A DNA stretch of 64,000 nt from Methylocapsa sp. S129 (GTDB lineage: Bacteria > Pseudomonadota > Alphaproteobacteria > Rhizobiales > Beijerinckiaceae). Of this stretch, positions 36,845-46,750 are shown piece by piece; the stretch's first letter is position 1, and each line of letters begins with the position of its first letter. The DNA lies in assembly GCF_009765995.1 (NCBI RefSeq), contig NZ_LMUI01000032.1:20795-84794 (forward strand), read 5' to 3'. The translations under genes and the position numbers were made by a program. Under the pieces are notes generated by a model that worked only from the letters and a program-made list of their open reading frames with translations, ran no database searches and was not told the DNA's origin.

Positions 36845-37729
36845 TCAGGCCGCCGCGGCTTCGTGTTTGGCGAAGTGGCCGGCGATCTCCTCTCCGGTCG
36901 CTATCCAGAGGTCCGGGCAGGACTGAGCGTATTGCAGGAACTCCCGCAACAGACGCAGGCGCATCGGTCGGCCGCTGCATTGCGGGTGCAGCACGGTGGT
37001 GACCATCGCGCCCCAATCCCGCGTCTCATCCAGCTCGTCCTTCCAGATCGAAAGAACGTGCTCGCGCGGGAAGATCGGGCGCGGGCTGAATCGGTTCGTG
37101 AGGCCGAGCAGCCAGTCGTCGTAGCTCGCCGTAACCGGCAGTTCGATCGTCCCGGGCGCACCATTCGCGAGAACGTGACGATAGGGACGAACGTCATCGC
37201 GAAAGGAACTTGTATAGGTGATCCCGAGGCGCACGAGGGAAGAACGCAGCTCCTCGCAAAACTCGCCAGACGGCGCGCGATAACCCTTGGGCGCGACGCC
37301 GAGCCGCCGTTTCAGGACTTCGAAACCGCGCTCCAGTTCCTCTTGGATGAACGGGTCGTGCGGATCCGGCGTCAAATGGTGAAAGCCGTGGTGACCGATC
37401 TCGTGCCCCGCGCGCATGATGCTCTCGGCCATCGCCGGATGCGCCTCCACGGACCAGCCGGTGATGAAGAAAGTGGCGCGCAGCCCGAGCTGATCCATCA
37501 GTTCCAGCAGCTTGGGCGTGCCCACGCGCGCCTCGAAGCCGCCAAAGCTCATCGTGACCAGACGTTCGGCATGCGAAGGATCCTTGCCGGTCCAGGCGCT
37601 TTCCGCATCCACGTCGAACGACAGGAACATGGCGGAACCGTAAGGATTCGGCCAGGGAAAAATGGGGGCGGCAGCGGCGGCGTTAGCGGGGCGGAGCGGA
37701 ATGCCCGCGAGCGACTTACTGTCCAGCAT
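36845..37729 (-). CDS. Polysaccharide-deacetylase-fold hydrolase, PuuE/cyclic imide hydrolase-like
   Basis: NodB-fold hydrolase of 294 residues starting at ATG 37729, which overlaps the end of the preceding binding-protein gene by 14 bases. Metal site and catalytic marks are FLSFDVDAES, HEIGHHGFHHLTPDP and APKGYRAPSGEFCEEL. The absence of a signal peptide and the operon partners favour the cofactor-independent allantoinase (PuuE) or cyclic-imidase subgroup over sugar deacetylases. It would be a third cyclic-amide-opening enzyme in this operon. Substrate unknown. Confidence 0.82.
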   Translation of the reverse strand: MLDSKSLAGIPLRPANAAAAAPIFPWPNPYGSAMFLSFDVDAESAWTGKDPSHAERLVTMSFGGFEARVGTPKLLELMDQLGLRATFFITGWSVEAHPAMAESIMRAGHEIGHHGFHHLTPDPHDPFIQEELERGFEVLKRRLGVAPKGYRAPSGEFCEELRSSLVRLGITYTSSFRDDVRPYRHVLANGAPGTIELPVTASYDDWLLGLTNRFSPRPIFPREHVLSIWKDELDETRDWGAMVTTVLHPQCSGRPMRLRLLREFLQYAQSCPDLWIATGEEIAGHFAKHEAAAA

Positions 37730-38540
37730 TGATCGAAGCCTTTTCGATTCCATTTGAGGAAAGACGCCACTTGCTGAGCAGCGCCTTATAAGTCCCATCG
37801 GCGATCAGCGAATCCAGCGCGCCGGCGACTGTATTTTGTAGAGCGGCATCGTCCTTCGAGATGGCGATGCCGGTAAGCTGGGCTCCGATCGGCTCGCCGA
37901 TTGTCGCGTAGACGCTCGGCTCTTGCGCCATCACATAGGACAGCGTCTCATTGCCCTGAACGGCGGCGTCAATTCGCCCCTGTTTGAGCTGGGTGCGGGC
38001 GTCCGCGGAGCCTTCCGTCCCTACGAAGTTGATGGGTTTGCCGCCGCAATGCGCGTCGCTCCAGGCCGCGATCTCCTTCGGAAAGGAGGTGCGGCGGCTA
38101 GCGCCAACGGACTTGCCGCACAGGGCCTGCATGTCGCTGAACTCGGCGGCGCGGGACGCTTGCGCGAAAAATTGCGGGCCGCTTCGCAGATAGTCCACAA
38201 AGCTGGCGGCGGGATGCCGCGACGCGAGATCGCTCATTCCCGACAGGATCGCATCCACGCGGCCTGTTCCCAACGCGGGAATCATTTGCTCGAACGCCGT
38301 CTCTTGCCAGTCGACCTTCACGCCAAGCTTGCGGGCCAGCGCTTCGCCGAGATCCACGTCAAAGCCGGTCAGCGCGTTGGAGGCGGGGTCACGAAACTCC
38401 AACGGCGGATAGTTTGGCGTCACCGCAAGGATCAGGCTGCCTCGCGCGGCGATGCGATCCGGCAATGTCTCGGCGACGACCGGGATTGTGAACAAGGTCG
38501 CGGCCAAGCAGCTTATCGTCATTGTGCAAAGCGATTTCAT
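37716..38540 (-). CDS. Polar amino acid-type ABC substrate-binding protein (paralogue 2)
   Basis: Periplasmic SBP_bac_3 protein of 274 residues; ATG 38540 has GGAG eight bases upstream and starts a signal peptide (MKSLCTMTISCLAATLF). Family segments are TPNYPPLEFRDPASNALTGF, DVDLGEALARKLGVKVDW and FVDYLRSGPQFF. It carries the same paired-Cys block (CGKSVGASRRTSFPKEIAAW ... HC) and DARTQLKQGRIDAA as paralogues 1 and 3, so all three arose by duplication. It precedes the deacetylase-fold gene. Confidence 0.9.
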   Translation of the reverse strand: MKSLCTMTISCLAATLFTIPVVAETLPDRIAARGSLILAVTPNYPPLEFRDPASNALTGFDVDLGEALARKLGVKVDWQETAFEQMIPALGTGRVDAILSGMSDLASRHPAASFVDYLRSGPQFFAQASRAAEFSDMQALCGKSVGASRRTSFPKEIAAWSDAHCGGKPINFVGTEGSADARTQLKQGRIDAAVQGNETLSYVMAQEPSVYATIGEPIGAQLTGIAISKDDAALQNTVAGALDSLIADGTYKALLSKWRLSSNGIEKASINAGQ

Positions 38541-38563
38541 CGGGAGCTCCATGTCACGGGCAA

Positions 38564-39327
<764 letters not shown>

Positions 39328-39331
<4 letters not shown>

Positions 39332-40191
39332 CCAGAGTTCCCGGTTAGACCACGGGCGAACCTTCGCTCAAGCAGCATCTGCAAAGGAGTGAGCGCCGAC
39401 ACGACCGCGAGATACCAAATGCCGGCCACAATCAGCAATTCGATGACGCGCGAGTTGGCGTAGTAGATATTTTCGGCGCTGTGCAGCACTTCAGGATACT
39501 GGATAACGCTCGCCAGCGAGGTCATTTTGACCATGCTGATGAATTCATTGCCCAGCGGCGGGATCACCACGCGCATCGCCTGCGGAAGGATGATCCGGCG
39601 CAAGGCCCTAAGATGACTCATGCCGATCGCCTGGGCGGCCTCATACTGGCCAACGTCCACCGAGAGCATCCCGGCGCGCATCACCTCTGACGTATAGGCG
39701 CCCTGATTGATGCCAAGGCCGAGTAGAGCCGAAAGAAATGGCGTCATCAGGTCCACGGCGCGGCCGGACCAGAGCCCGGGCACGCCGATGACCGGAAACA
39801 CTAGCGCGAGGTTGAACCACAGTAAAAGTTGAAGGATGACCGGGGTGCCGCGGAAAAGCCAGGTGTAGCCGCCGGCGACCGCCCGCAACACAGGGTTCGG
39901 CGACAGACGCATGATCGCGACGACCACCCCAAGCACGATGCCGAGCGCCATCGCCGCCACCGCCATCACGACGGTGTTGATGATGCCGTCGAGGATGGCG
40001 GGGACTGTCAGGAACCGACCAACATACGACCATTCGATTTGTCCATTCGCGAAGGCCCGAGCCAACGCGAGCAACGCCAGAACGATGAGCAGCGCCGCCG
40101 TCCAACGCCCCCAGCGCATCCGGCGCGCCACCGCCAACCCGGACAAGTCCGGGAAGCCCTCGGCCAGCGCCTGCGCCGGCCCCGGGCTCAT
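39328..40191 (-). CDS. Polar amino acid ABC transporter permease (HisMQ family)
   Basis: Inner-membrane permease of 287 residues with about six hydrophobic segments and a soluble N-terminal ~30 residues. Typical marks are [39 protein letters not shown] and the EAA loop [20 protein letters not shown] followed by [18 protein letters not shown]. Only one permease gene is present, so it probably works as a homodimer. Start and stop overlap both neighbours (ATGA). Confidence 0.94.
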
Positions 40192-41015
40192 GGCATTGCG
40201 CCGTTGATGATAGGCTCCGCCATTGCATTGTCCTGAAGGTTGTATTTGGTCAAAGTCGCCCTGTAGGAACCATCGGCGATCAACCCGCCCAGCGCGTCAG
40301 CTAATGCATCGCGCAACGCCGTTTCGCCTTTCTTCACGGCGATGCCTTGATAACCGGTTGTGAAGGGGGCGCCGAGAACGCGATAGGTATTGGGTTCGTT
40401 GGCGAAAGCGTAAGGAATTGTCTCGCTTCCCTGCACGGCGGCGTCGATGCGGCCTTGGCGCAACTGGCTACGCGCATCGACCGTACTTTCCGCATTGACG
40501 ACTTCGATGGCGGGCTTTCCCGCGCTTTCGCAATGGGTCTTGCTCCAAGCGGCGATCTCAGCGGGAAATGATGTGCTGCGGCTCGTTCCCGCGCGCTTGC
40601 CGCAGAGATCGCTCTCCGCCTTGGCTGGGCTTCCCGCTAGGACATAGAATTGCGCGCCAGTTTTCAGATAGTCGACGAAGTCGGCGGCCTCGTGGCGGGA
40701 AACGCGATCGGTCAGCCCGCTGATGATCAGATCCGCGCGCCCGGTCTGCAAAGACGGCATCAATTGCTCGAATGCGCTTTCAGACCAAACGATCTTCACC
40801 CCCAAACGCTTGGCCAAAGCCTCGCCCAGGTCCACATCGAGGCCGGTCAACTGTCCGCTCGCTGGGTCCTTGTACTCCATCGGCGGATAGATTGCGTTGA
40901 CGCTTGCCTGCAGCGCGCCGGCTTGCTGAATCGCCTGCGGCAATTCGGCGGAGGCCGCGCCTCCAATGCAGGACAGAGCGGCAAGGGAAAGAGCGGCCAG
41001 ACGGGTGCGGTTCAT
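40188..41015 (-). CDS. Polar amino acid-type ABC substrate-binding protein (paralogue 3)
   Basis: Periplasmic SBP_bac_3 protein of 275 residues with signal peptide MNRTRLAALSLAALSCIGGA, cleavage near ASA. Segments NAIYPPMEYKDPASGQLTGL, DVDLGEALAKRLGVKIVW and CGKRAGTSRSTSFPAEIAAW ... HC show close relation to the other two receptors. It lies eight bases downstream of the D-carbamoylase gene and overlaps the permease, so it is the receptor placed canonically with this transporter. Confidence 0.92.
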   Translation of the reverse strand: MNRTRLAALSLAALSCIGGAASAELPQAIQQAGALQASVNAIYPPMEYKDPASGQLTGLDVDLGEALAKRLGVKIVWSESAFEQLMPSLQTGRADLIISGLTDRVSRHEAADFVDYLKTGAQFYVLAGSPAKAESDLCGKRAGTSRSTSFPAEIAAWSKTHCESAGKPAIEVVNAESTVDARSQLRQGRIDAAVQGSETIPYAFANEPNTYRVLGAPFTTGYQGIAVKKGETALRDALADALGGLIADGSYRATLTKYNLQDNAMAEPIINGAMP

Positions 41016-41023
41016 GGAAAGCC

Positions 41024-42019
41024 TCAGCTTGAGGGTTGAGCGGCTCGGAAGCGATCTGTGGATTTATCGATGTTGACGAAAGCAGGTTCGATCACGCCGA
41101 CCTGGCTCGTGATCGCCGCATATTGCTGGGGGCGTCGATGGGCTTCGAAGTTGAACATTTTATCTTTGCCCTGACGGCACAGATCAAGATCGCAATCGGC
41201 GACGAGTAACTCGTCGGACAATGTCGTCGCCTCAGCCACTATCCGCCCGTTCGGGTCGACAATGCATGAGCCGCCGATCAACCCGGATCCGTCCTCGTCG
41301 CCGGCTTTCGCCACGGCGACAGCCCAGGTGGAATTCATATAGGCGTTCGCCTGCGCCACCAGCTTGGAATGGAACGTGCGCAACGCTTCGTCTTCGCTCG
41401 CGCCGCCGTTCGGGTCGTATGCGGCGGAGTTGTAGCCTACGCAGACCAGTTCCACGCCCTGGAGCCCTAAAACGCGCCATGCCTCAGGCCAGCGGCGGTC
41501 ATTGCAGATCATCATACCCAGGATCGCGCTCTGCCAGTCGCTGCCAGCGCGGAAGGCGGGAAAACCAAGGTCGCCATATTCGAAATAACGCTTTTCCAAT
41601 TGCTGGAAGGCCGTGTTTGGTCGCGGTTCTCGAGTGCCCGGGAGATGAACCTTGCGATAGCGGCCGAGCACCGAACCGTTAGGCTCGACAAGAATCGCCG
41701 CATTAAAACGGCGCCGTTCGGGAGTGACTTCGGCATAACCGACATAGAAACCCACACGCAGTTCACGCGCGCGGTCAAACAGCGCTTGCACCGAGGGGTT
41801 GGGCATTGATCGCTCGAAATAGGCGTCGAGCGCGTCGCCTTCGATCAACCATCGCGGAAAGAATGTCGTGAATGCGAGTTCGGGAAATATGATCAAAGTC
41901 GCGCCCTGTGCGGCCGCACCCTCCAGCAGCGCGATCATACGCAGCAGCGTTTGCTCGCGCGGGTCCGCTTTCTGGGTCGCACCCATCTGCGCCGCCGCAA
42001 TTCGGATTACTCGGCTCAT
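41024..42019 (-). CDS. N-carbamoyl-D-amino acid amidohydrolase (D-carbamoylase)
   Basis: Nitrilase-superfamily enzyme of 331 residues that hydrolyses N-carbamoyl-D-amino acids to D-amino acids, CO2 and ammonia. The catalytic triad is Glu47 (FPELAFTTFFPRW), Lys123 (YRKVHLPG) and Cys172 (MMICNDRRWPEAWR); Glu47 and Cys172 coincide with the Agrobacterium enzyme. The stretches FQQLEKRYFEYGDLGFP and FNFEAHRRPQQY near the end are also diagnostic for this subgroup rather than for beta-ureidopropionases. ATG 42019 starts MSRVIRIAAAQMG. It is the first gene of the operon, divergent from a LysR gene. Confidence 0.92.
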   Translation of the reverse strand: MSRVIRIAAAQMGATQKADPREQTLLRMIALLEGAAAQGATLIIFPELAFTTFFPRWLIEGDALDAYFERSMPNPSVQALFDRARELRVGFYVGYAEVTPERRRFNAAILVEPNGSVLGRYRKVHLPGTREPRPNTAFQQLEKRYFEYGDLGFPAFRAGSDWQSAILGMMICNDRRWPEAWRVLGLQGVELVCVGYNSAAYDPNGGASEDEALRTFHSKLVAQANAYMNSTWAVAVAKAGDEDGSGLIGGSCIVDPNGRIVAEATTLSDELLVADCDLDLCRQGKDKMFNFEAHRRPQQYAAITSQVGVIEPAFVNIDKSTDRFRAAQPSS

Positions 42020-42101
42020 TGTGGCTTTCTGCACCCTGTTCGTGTCGGTTTTGTCCGGTTTTATCAGCCTGTCCGGCGCGGAGACCCAATTTTCTCGCAT
42101 G

Positions 42102-42126
42102 ACTCGAAACCCGTGTTCAATCGAGT
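42102..42126. promoter_or_regulatory. Inverted repeat in LysR/D-carbamoylase divergent region
   Basis: Arms ACTCGA (42102-42107) and TCGAGT (42121-42126) are separated by 13 bases, between the start at 42019 (minus) and the LysR start at 42169 (plus). LysR proteins commonly bind such interrupted dyads between divergent genes; the adjacent LysR is the likely ligand. Confidence 0.45.
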
Positions 42127-42168
42127 AAGCTATGATAAAACAGGGGCATCTATTCAGGGGAGTTATAG

Positions 42169-43074
42169 TTGACGCTCCGCCAGCTTGAGATTCTTCGTGC
42201 GCTGATCCGCAATCACACAACCGTCGCCGCGGCGCGGGATCTCGCCCTATCGCAGCCGGCGGTCAGCAACGCGCTCAAGGTGATGGAGGCCCAGGCCGGG
42301 TTTGCACTATTCGAGCGCATCAACAATCGCCTGTTTCCAACGGCTGAGGCGCTGGCGCTGCATAAAGAAGCGGAGTCCATCTTCGCCCTGCACGCCAATC
42401 TGGAAAGCCGGGTGCGGGATCTGCGCGAAAGCCGCTCAGGCCATCTGCGCATCGTGGCGACGCCGCCGCTTGCCTACAGCATCGTGCCGCCTGCCCTGAA
42501 CCGCTTCCTTGGCGCCCGGCCCAAGATCCGGGTGTTCTTCGACGTGCGCCGTTACGAGGGGATCATCGAGAGCGTCACCACTCGGGTTGCGGAACTTGGC
42601 TTCGCGCTCGGCCTGTCTCGCCACCCGGGCATTGCATCCGAAGTCGTTCATCGCGGCGAAATGGTCTGCGTCATGGCGCGGGACCATAAGCTGGCTTCGC
42701 TGCCATCCATTTCGCCGCCCGACCTGGCCGCCTATCCGTTCATCGCACTGGAACGGGGGACGCGCTTGGGGGAAGCGGTGCGCGATACCTTCGATCGCGC
42801 TAACACGCCGTTCCGCTACACCGTGGAGGTGCGCTATTGCAACACGGCCTGCGTGCTCGCAGGAGCGAGAGTGGGCGTATCGGTGGTGGACCCGTTCTCA
42901 CCGCATCTCGGGGGGGCCCACGATCTGGCGATTCGGCCGTTCACACCACACACGCCGGCGGTTGCGTATGTGCTCTGGTCCGAAGCGCAGCCGCTGTCTC
43001 GTCTGGCCCTCGCTTTCCTCGAAGAGATACGCACCTCCGCTTCCGAGCGGCTAGTGAGGACGCCGGCGTCCTGA
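42169..43074 (+). CDS. LysR-family transcriptional regulator of the hydantoin-type operon
   Basis: LysR regulator of 301 residues. The start is a TTG at 42169, decided by AGGGGAG about seven bases upstream and by the fit of TLRQLEILRALIRNHT to the family N-terminus. The HTH covers about residues 1-60 (TVAAARDLALSQPAVSNALK, ALFERINNRLFPTAEA). The effector domain follows (RIVATPPLAYSIVPPALNRF). Overall style is near OccR/NocR-type regulators of opine and amino acid uptake. It is divergent from the 11-gene operon and probably activates it. Confidence 0.92.
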   Translation: MTLRQLEILRALIRNHTTVAAARDLALSQPAVSNALKVMEAQAGFALFERINNRLFPTAEALALHKEAESIFALHANLESRVRDLRESRSGHLRIVATPPLAYSIVPPALNRFLGARPKIRVFFDVRRYEGIIESVTTRVAELGFALGLSRHPGIASEVVHRGEMVCVMARDHKLASLPSISPPDLAAYPFIALERGTRLGEAVRDTFDRANTPFRYTVEVRYCNTACVLAGARVGVSVVDPFSPHLGGAHDLAIRPFTPHTPAVAYVLWSEAQPLSRLALAFLEEIRTSASERLVRTPAS

Positions 43075-43312
43075 CACGGGCGCTGCCAGATCAACGGGCG
43101 TCGTCACCTTGACGCGCTGCCTAGAGTCCGTGGCTATCCAAGTGGCGCGAACAAGAACGTTCGATGGTTCCGCCTATGTGACCCCCCAAAGCCGGCGATC
43201 GCACGGGCTCCTATAGGAAACTTCGGTCCAGGCGGATGAAATTATGAGATCGACGGCAACAGAGCCGAACCACCCGCTTAAGACGGGCGAGGCGACGAGC
43301 CGGAGGAAGAAA

Positions 43313-44233
43313 CTAGCCGCGCAGCGCCAGCCCAGCCCGCGGCCAGTCGACGGCGATGAGGCGTCCCGTACCGGACAGGGTAATGTAGGCAGTCTTCATA
43401 AGGGGACCGCCGAAGCAAATGTTCGTGCAATAGGGCTCCGGCGCCTCGTGGAATTCGAGGAGATCGCCCTCCGGCGAAAACACACTAACGCCGCCGCGGA
43501 CGAGGGTTGCGACGCAAATGGCGCCATTCGCTTCGACGGCCAAGGAATCAAAGCGTTGGTAGCCAGGAAGACCATGGACGAGTTTGCCGCCGTTGGGCGA
43601 CGGCCAAGGCTCCTTCGCCACTTCGCCGACGCCGATGATGTCGAAGCGCCAAAGGCGGCTGGTCTCTGTTTCCGAAACGTAGAGTGTGCGTCCATCGGGG
43701 GAGAGGCCGACGCCATTTGGCGTGAGGATCGGGAAGATCGCCTCCTTGATCAACGACCCGTCTGTGCGAGCGTAATAGACGGCGCCGCGATCGGAGACGC
43801 GCCCATAGGTCTTGCCTAAATCGGTGAACCAGAAGCCGCCGGCTGCATCGAACACGATGTCATTCGGGCCCTTCAGGGGGACGCCGTTGCATTGATCATA
43901 GAGGACCTTGACCGCGCCGGTGGCAAGGTCGACTTGTTCGATCCGCCCGGTTTGATAGTCCGTTGATCGGCCGATGGGGCGCAGATAGCCGGTCTCTTCT
44001 CGTTGCCAAGCAAAGCCGCCGTTGTTGCAAACGTAGCATTTTCCGTCGGGCCCCATGGCTGCCCCGTTCGGGCCGCCGCCGAGTTCCGCCACTGTCTCGC
44101 GCCGACCCGATGGTTGGACGCGCGTCAGCCGGCCGCCTTCGATCTCCACCACCAGGACGCTGCCGTCAGCCAACGCGATTGGGCCCTCGGGAAAGCCAAG
44201 TCCACTGGTGATCTCTCTACCCTCAAGACGCAT
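43313..44233 (-). CDS. SMP-30/gluconolactonase-family protein
   Basis: Six-bladed beta-propeller lactonase-like protein of 306 residues. Metal-site segments are LGFPEGPIALADGSVLVVE (Glu), LKGPNDIVFDAAGGFWFTDLG (Asn, Asp) and LTPNGVGLSPDGRTLYVSET. I use the ATG at 44233 (MRLEGREITSG); a GTG at 44251, three bases downstream of the livF stop, is the alternative. It ends the second Liv operon and may open a sugar-acid or other lactone. The 238-base gap to the LysR gene shows nothing else. Confidence 0.88.
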   Translation of the reverse strand: MRLEGREITSGLGFPEGPIALADGSVLVVEIEGGRLTRVQPSGRRETVAELGGGPNGAAMGPDGKCYVCNNGGFAWQREETGYLRPIGRSTDYQTGRIEQVDLATGAVKVLYDQCNGVPLKGPNDIVFDAAGGFWFTDLGKTYGRVSDRGAVYYARTDGSLIKEAIFPILTPNGVGLSPDGRTLYVSETETSRLWRFDIIGVGEVAKEPWPSPNGGKLVHGLPGYQRFDSLAVEANGAICVATLVRGGVSVFSPEGDLLEFHEAPEPYCTNICFGGPLMKTAYITLSGTGRLIAVDWPRAGLALRG

Positions 44234-44251
44234 ATGTGTTGACACCCTCAC

Positions 44252-44995
44252 TTAGCCCGCCATCGCGATGGGCTGCGCCGCGCCCAAATAGGCTTCAAGA
44301 ACTTCCGCAAGGCTGCTCGACGCATCGAGATCCGAAGCCTTTCGAACACCGACGATTTGTCCATTCCGTACAAAGCAGACCGTGTCCGAGACGCGCAGCG
44401 TCATACGGAAGCTCTGCTCCACGAGAAGGATCGAGAGGTCGCTTTCGGCCCTGATGCGCATCAGGCGTTCGAACACTCGCCGAATCAAAAGTGGAGCGAG
44501 GCCCAGCGAGGGCTCGTCGAGCAGCAGGAGCCGCGGCGCGCTCATCAGCGCGCGGCCGATGGCGAGCATCTGTTGCTCCCCACCGCTCAGCATCCAAGCT
44601 GGAGCTCTGATATGCTTCGCGATTTCTGGAAACAGTTCCAGCATCTTCGCGCGCCGCGACCCCAGCGTGCGGGAGTCGAGAAAAAAGCCGCCCAGCGTCA
44701 AGTTCTCGTCCACCGTCAGGTCGGTCACGATCTCCCGGCCTTCAGGCACATAGACGATGCCGAGGCGCACCCGCTCGCGAGCGGAAAGCCGCGAAATATC
44801 ACGCGCCTCAAAGATGATCTCGCCCTGCCCGTCTACTAAACCAGCAATGGCCTTCAGAATGGACGACTTGCCGGCGCCGTTGGCGCCCAGCAACGCGAGC
44901 ACGCTGCCCTGCGCCAGAGAGAGGTCTACCTGCTCCACCGCTATTGTCTTGCCGTGGCGAACGTCCAGCTTCCGAACGGTCAACAGCTCAGTCAT
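44252..44995 (-). CDS. livF: ABC transporter ATPase LivF (second system)
   Basis: ATPase of 247 residues: Walker A GANGAGKSS near 33-41, VPEGREIVTDLTVDENL, signature LSGGEQQMLAIGRAL, Walker B LLLLDEPSLGLAPLL, H-loop LLVEQSFRMTL. It overlaps the livG stop by eight bases. It belongs to the second HAAT-family importer in the window; its cargo is probably the same acid that the surrounding CoA-ester enzymes process. Confidence 0.93.
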   Translation of the reverse strand: MTELLTVRKLDVRHGKTIAVEQVDLSLAQGSVLALLGANGAGKSSILKAIAGLVDGQGEIIFEARDISRLSARERVRLGIVYVPEGREIVTDLTVDENLTLGGFFLDSRTLGSRRAKMLELFPEIAKHIRAPAWMLSGGEQQMLAIGRALMSAPRLLLLDEPSLGLAPLLIRRVFERLMRIRAESDLSILLVEQSFRMTLRVSDTVCFVRNGQIVGVRKASDLDASSSLAEVLEAYLGAAQPIAMAG

Positions 44996-45776
44996 CGGGG
45001 TCTCCGAGATAGATGCGGATGACTTCGGGATCGCGCCTCACTTCCTGAGGCGAGCCGTAAGCGATCACGCGTCCAGCGCTGAGCACGTAGATTTGGTCAC
45101 ATAGCTGCATGATCAAGTCCATGTCGTGTTCAACCACCACCACAACAAGGCCAGGGTGTATCAGGCGTTGCAAAGCTCGCATAAGATCGCGCGTCTCGAC
45201 TGCATTCAATCCGGCCGCCGGCTCATCCAGCAGCAATGCACGAGGTTCGCAGACCATAGCGCGCGCGATTTCGACGAGGCGCAGCGTGCCTGGAGGGAGT
45301 TCCGCCGGCGTCATCATCGCCGCAGATGCGATGCCAAGACTGGCGAGAGCCGACATAGCCTTTCTATTAGCGGCGACGCTTTCGGTTCGACTTGCGGGGA
45401 GCGGAAGAAATGCGCCGACCCACCCGGTGGTGCGGCTGAGAGTCAGCCCCACCATCACATTCTCAAGCACAGATAGATCGGCGCTAAGCGCCATGTGCTG
45501 AAACGAACGCGATATGCCGAGATTGGCTCGCCGATTTGGCGGCAGATCCTCAAGCTGGATGTCGCCGAATGAAATTCGTCCTCGCTTGGGTCGGTAGAGC
45601 CCCGTAAGACAATTGAAGAGGCTCGTCTTTCCGGCGCCGTTGGGGCCAATGAGCCCCGTGATCCGCCCAGGCTCAAGGAAAATGCTCACATCAGTCAGAA
45701 CCTGGACGTTTCCGAACGACAGATGAAGCCCATCGGCCCGCAGGGGGTGTGCGCCAGTGTCGGCCATAATGGTCAT
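44988..45776 (-). CDS. livG: ABC transporter ATPase LivG (second system)
   Basis: ATPase of 262 residues: Walker A GPNGAGKTS, signature PPGTLRLVEIARAM in place of the usual LSYGQQR, Walker B ALLLDEPAAGLNAVETRDL, H-loop VVEHDMDLIM. The ATG at 45776 overlaps the livM stop (ATGA); a second ATG lies nine bases inside. The altered signature loop is noteworthy, since the first LivG here also departs from consensus, in a different way. Confidence 0.92.
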   Translation of the reverse strand: MTIMADTGAHPLRADGLHLSFGNVQVLTDVSIFLEPGRITGLIGPNGAGKTSLFNCLTGLYRPKRGRISFGDIQLEDLPPNRRANLGISRSFQHMALSADLSVLENVMVGLTLSRTTGWVGAFLPLPASRTESVAANRKAMSALASLGIASAAMMTPAELPPGTLRLVEIARAMVCEPRALLLDEPAAGLNAVETRDLMRALQRLIHPGLVVVVVEHDMDLIMQLCDQIYVLSAGRVIAYGSPQEVRRDPEVIRIYLGDPDD

Positions 45777-46750
45777 GGGCGTTCTCTGCGAGCGAGAAGC
45801 AGACGTATGTCTGAGGCGCAATTCACACAGAGCGTCACCGCCACAAGCGCTGCGCCGTAAAGAATAGGCACCCAATCGCCCGCGCTGGCCAGATAGTTAG
45901 GCACTAGCGTAAGAAAGGCGCCGCCGATTATCCCGGCCGGCAACGTCAGCCTGTTCAGGCTCACCACGGACCCCACGAGGAGAAAGATCGAACTCCATAG
46001 TGTGAAACTGTTGGGAGATACCGTGGAACTCGCGAAAGCCATCACCGCGCCTCCGACTGAGGCCAAGGCGGCGCTGATCGCGAACACGCTGACGCGAGCC
46101 CAGCCGCGTGTGATGCCGAACGCCTCGGCCGCCGATGGATGGGCGCGGGCCATGAGCAGCGCGAGTCCCTGTCGCGAGCCCCGTAGCTGAGCGAGGGCGA
46201 GGCAAGCTACAACCAGGATCGCGAGCGCGATATAATAGCGCTGCAGTTCCTTCGCCACGCTCGGCAGAGGTACGAGCGTTACATAAAGACCCTCGAATCC
46301 GCCCGTGACCTTTTCGGAATGAACCAGAATCTCTGGCAGCGCCAAGGCAAGCGCCATGGTGGATACAGCGAGATAGATTCCCGACAACCGTCGCGACGGA
46401 TAGGCAAAAATGATGCCGCCCGCGATACCGAGCAAGACGGCGACAGGCAAACTCAACAGCAGGGACAGGCCGAACTGCTTCTCCATGATAGCAACGGCGT
46501 AGGCGCCAAGCGCGACGAAGAAGCTATGGCCAATGGAAACTTCGCCGCTGTATCGCACGAGTAGACTGACGGAAAGCGCACCAAGCGCATTCGCGAAGCA
46601 CAATGTCAGGGTATAGAGAAGAAAACCTCCCACCACGAAGGGGAGCGCGAGCAGTAGACACAAGAGCGCGGCGGCGCCGAGATTGCGAAGGTCGAGCAGT
46701 CCGCCTCGCGCTAGCCGCAAACGCTTGGTCGCTTGCGCCATGTCAGACAC
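45773..46750 (-). CDS. livM: ABC transporter permease LivM (second system)
   Basis: Permease of 325 residues with about ten hydrophobic segments. Family loop LVRYSGEVSIGHSFFVALGA and the cytoplasmic segment ALLMARAHPSAAEAFGITRG are visible. It overlaps livH by eight bases and livG by ATGA. The N-terminal ~20 residues are basic and cytoplasmic. Confidence 0.92.
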   Translation of the reverse strand: MSDMAQATKRLRLARGGLLDLRNLGAAALLCLLLALPFVVGGFLLYTLTLCFANALGALSVSLLVRYSGEVSIGHSFFVALGAYAVAIMEKQFGLSLLLSLPVAVLLGIAGGIIFAYPSRRLSGIYLAVSTMALALALPEILVHSEKVTGGFEGLYVTLVPLPSVAKELQRYYIALAILVVACLALAQLRGSRQGLALLMARAHPSAAEAFGITRGWARVSVFAISAALASVGGAVMAFASSTVSPNSFTLWSSIFLLVGSVVSLNRLTLPAGIIGGAFLTLVPNYLASAGDWVPILYGAALVAVTLCVNCASDIRLLLARRERP

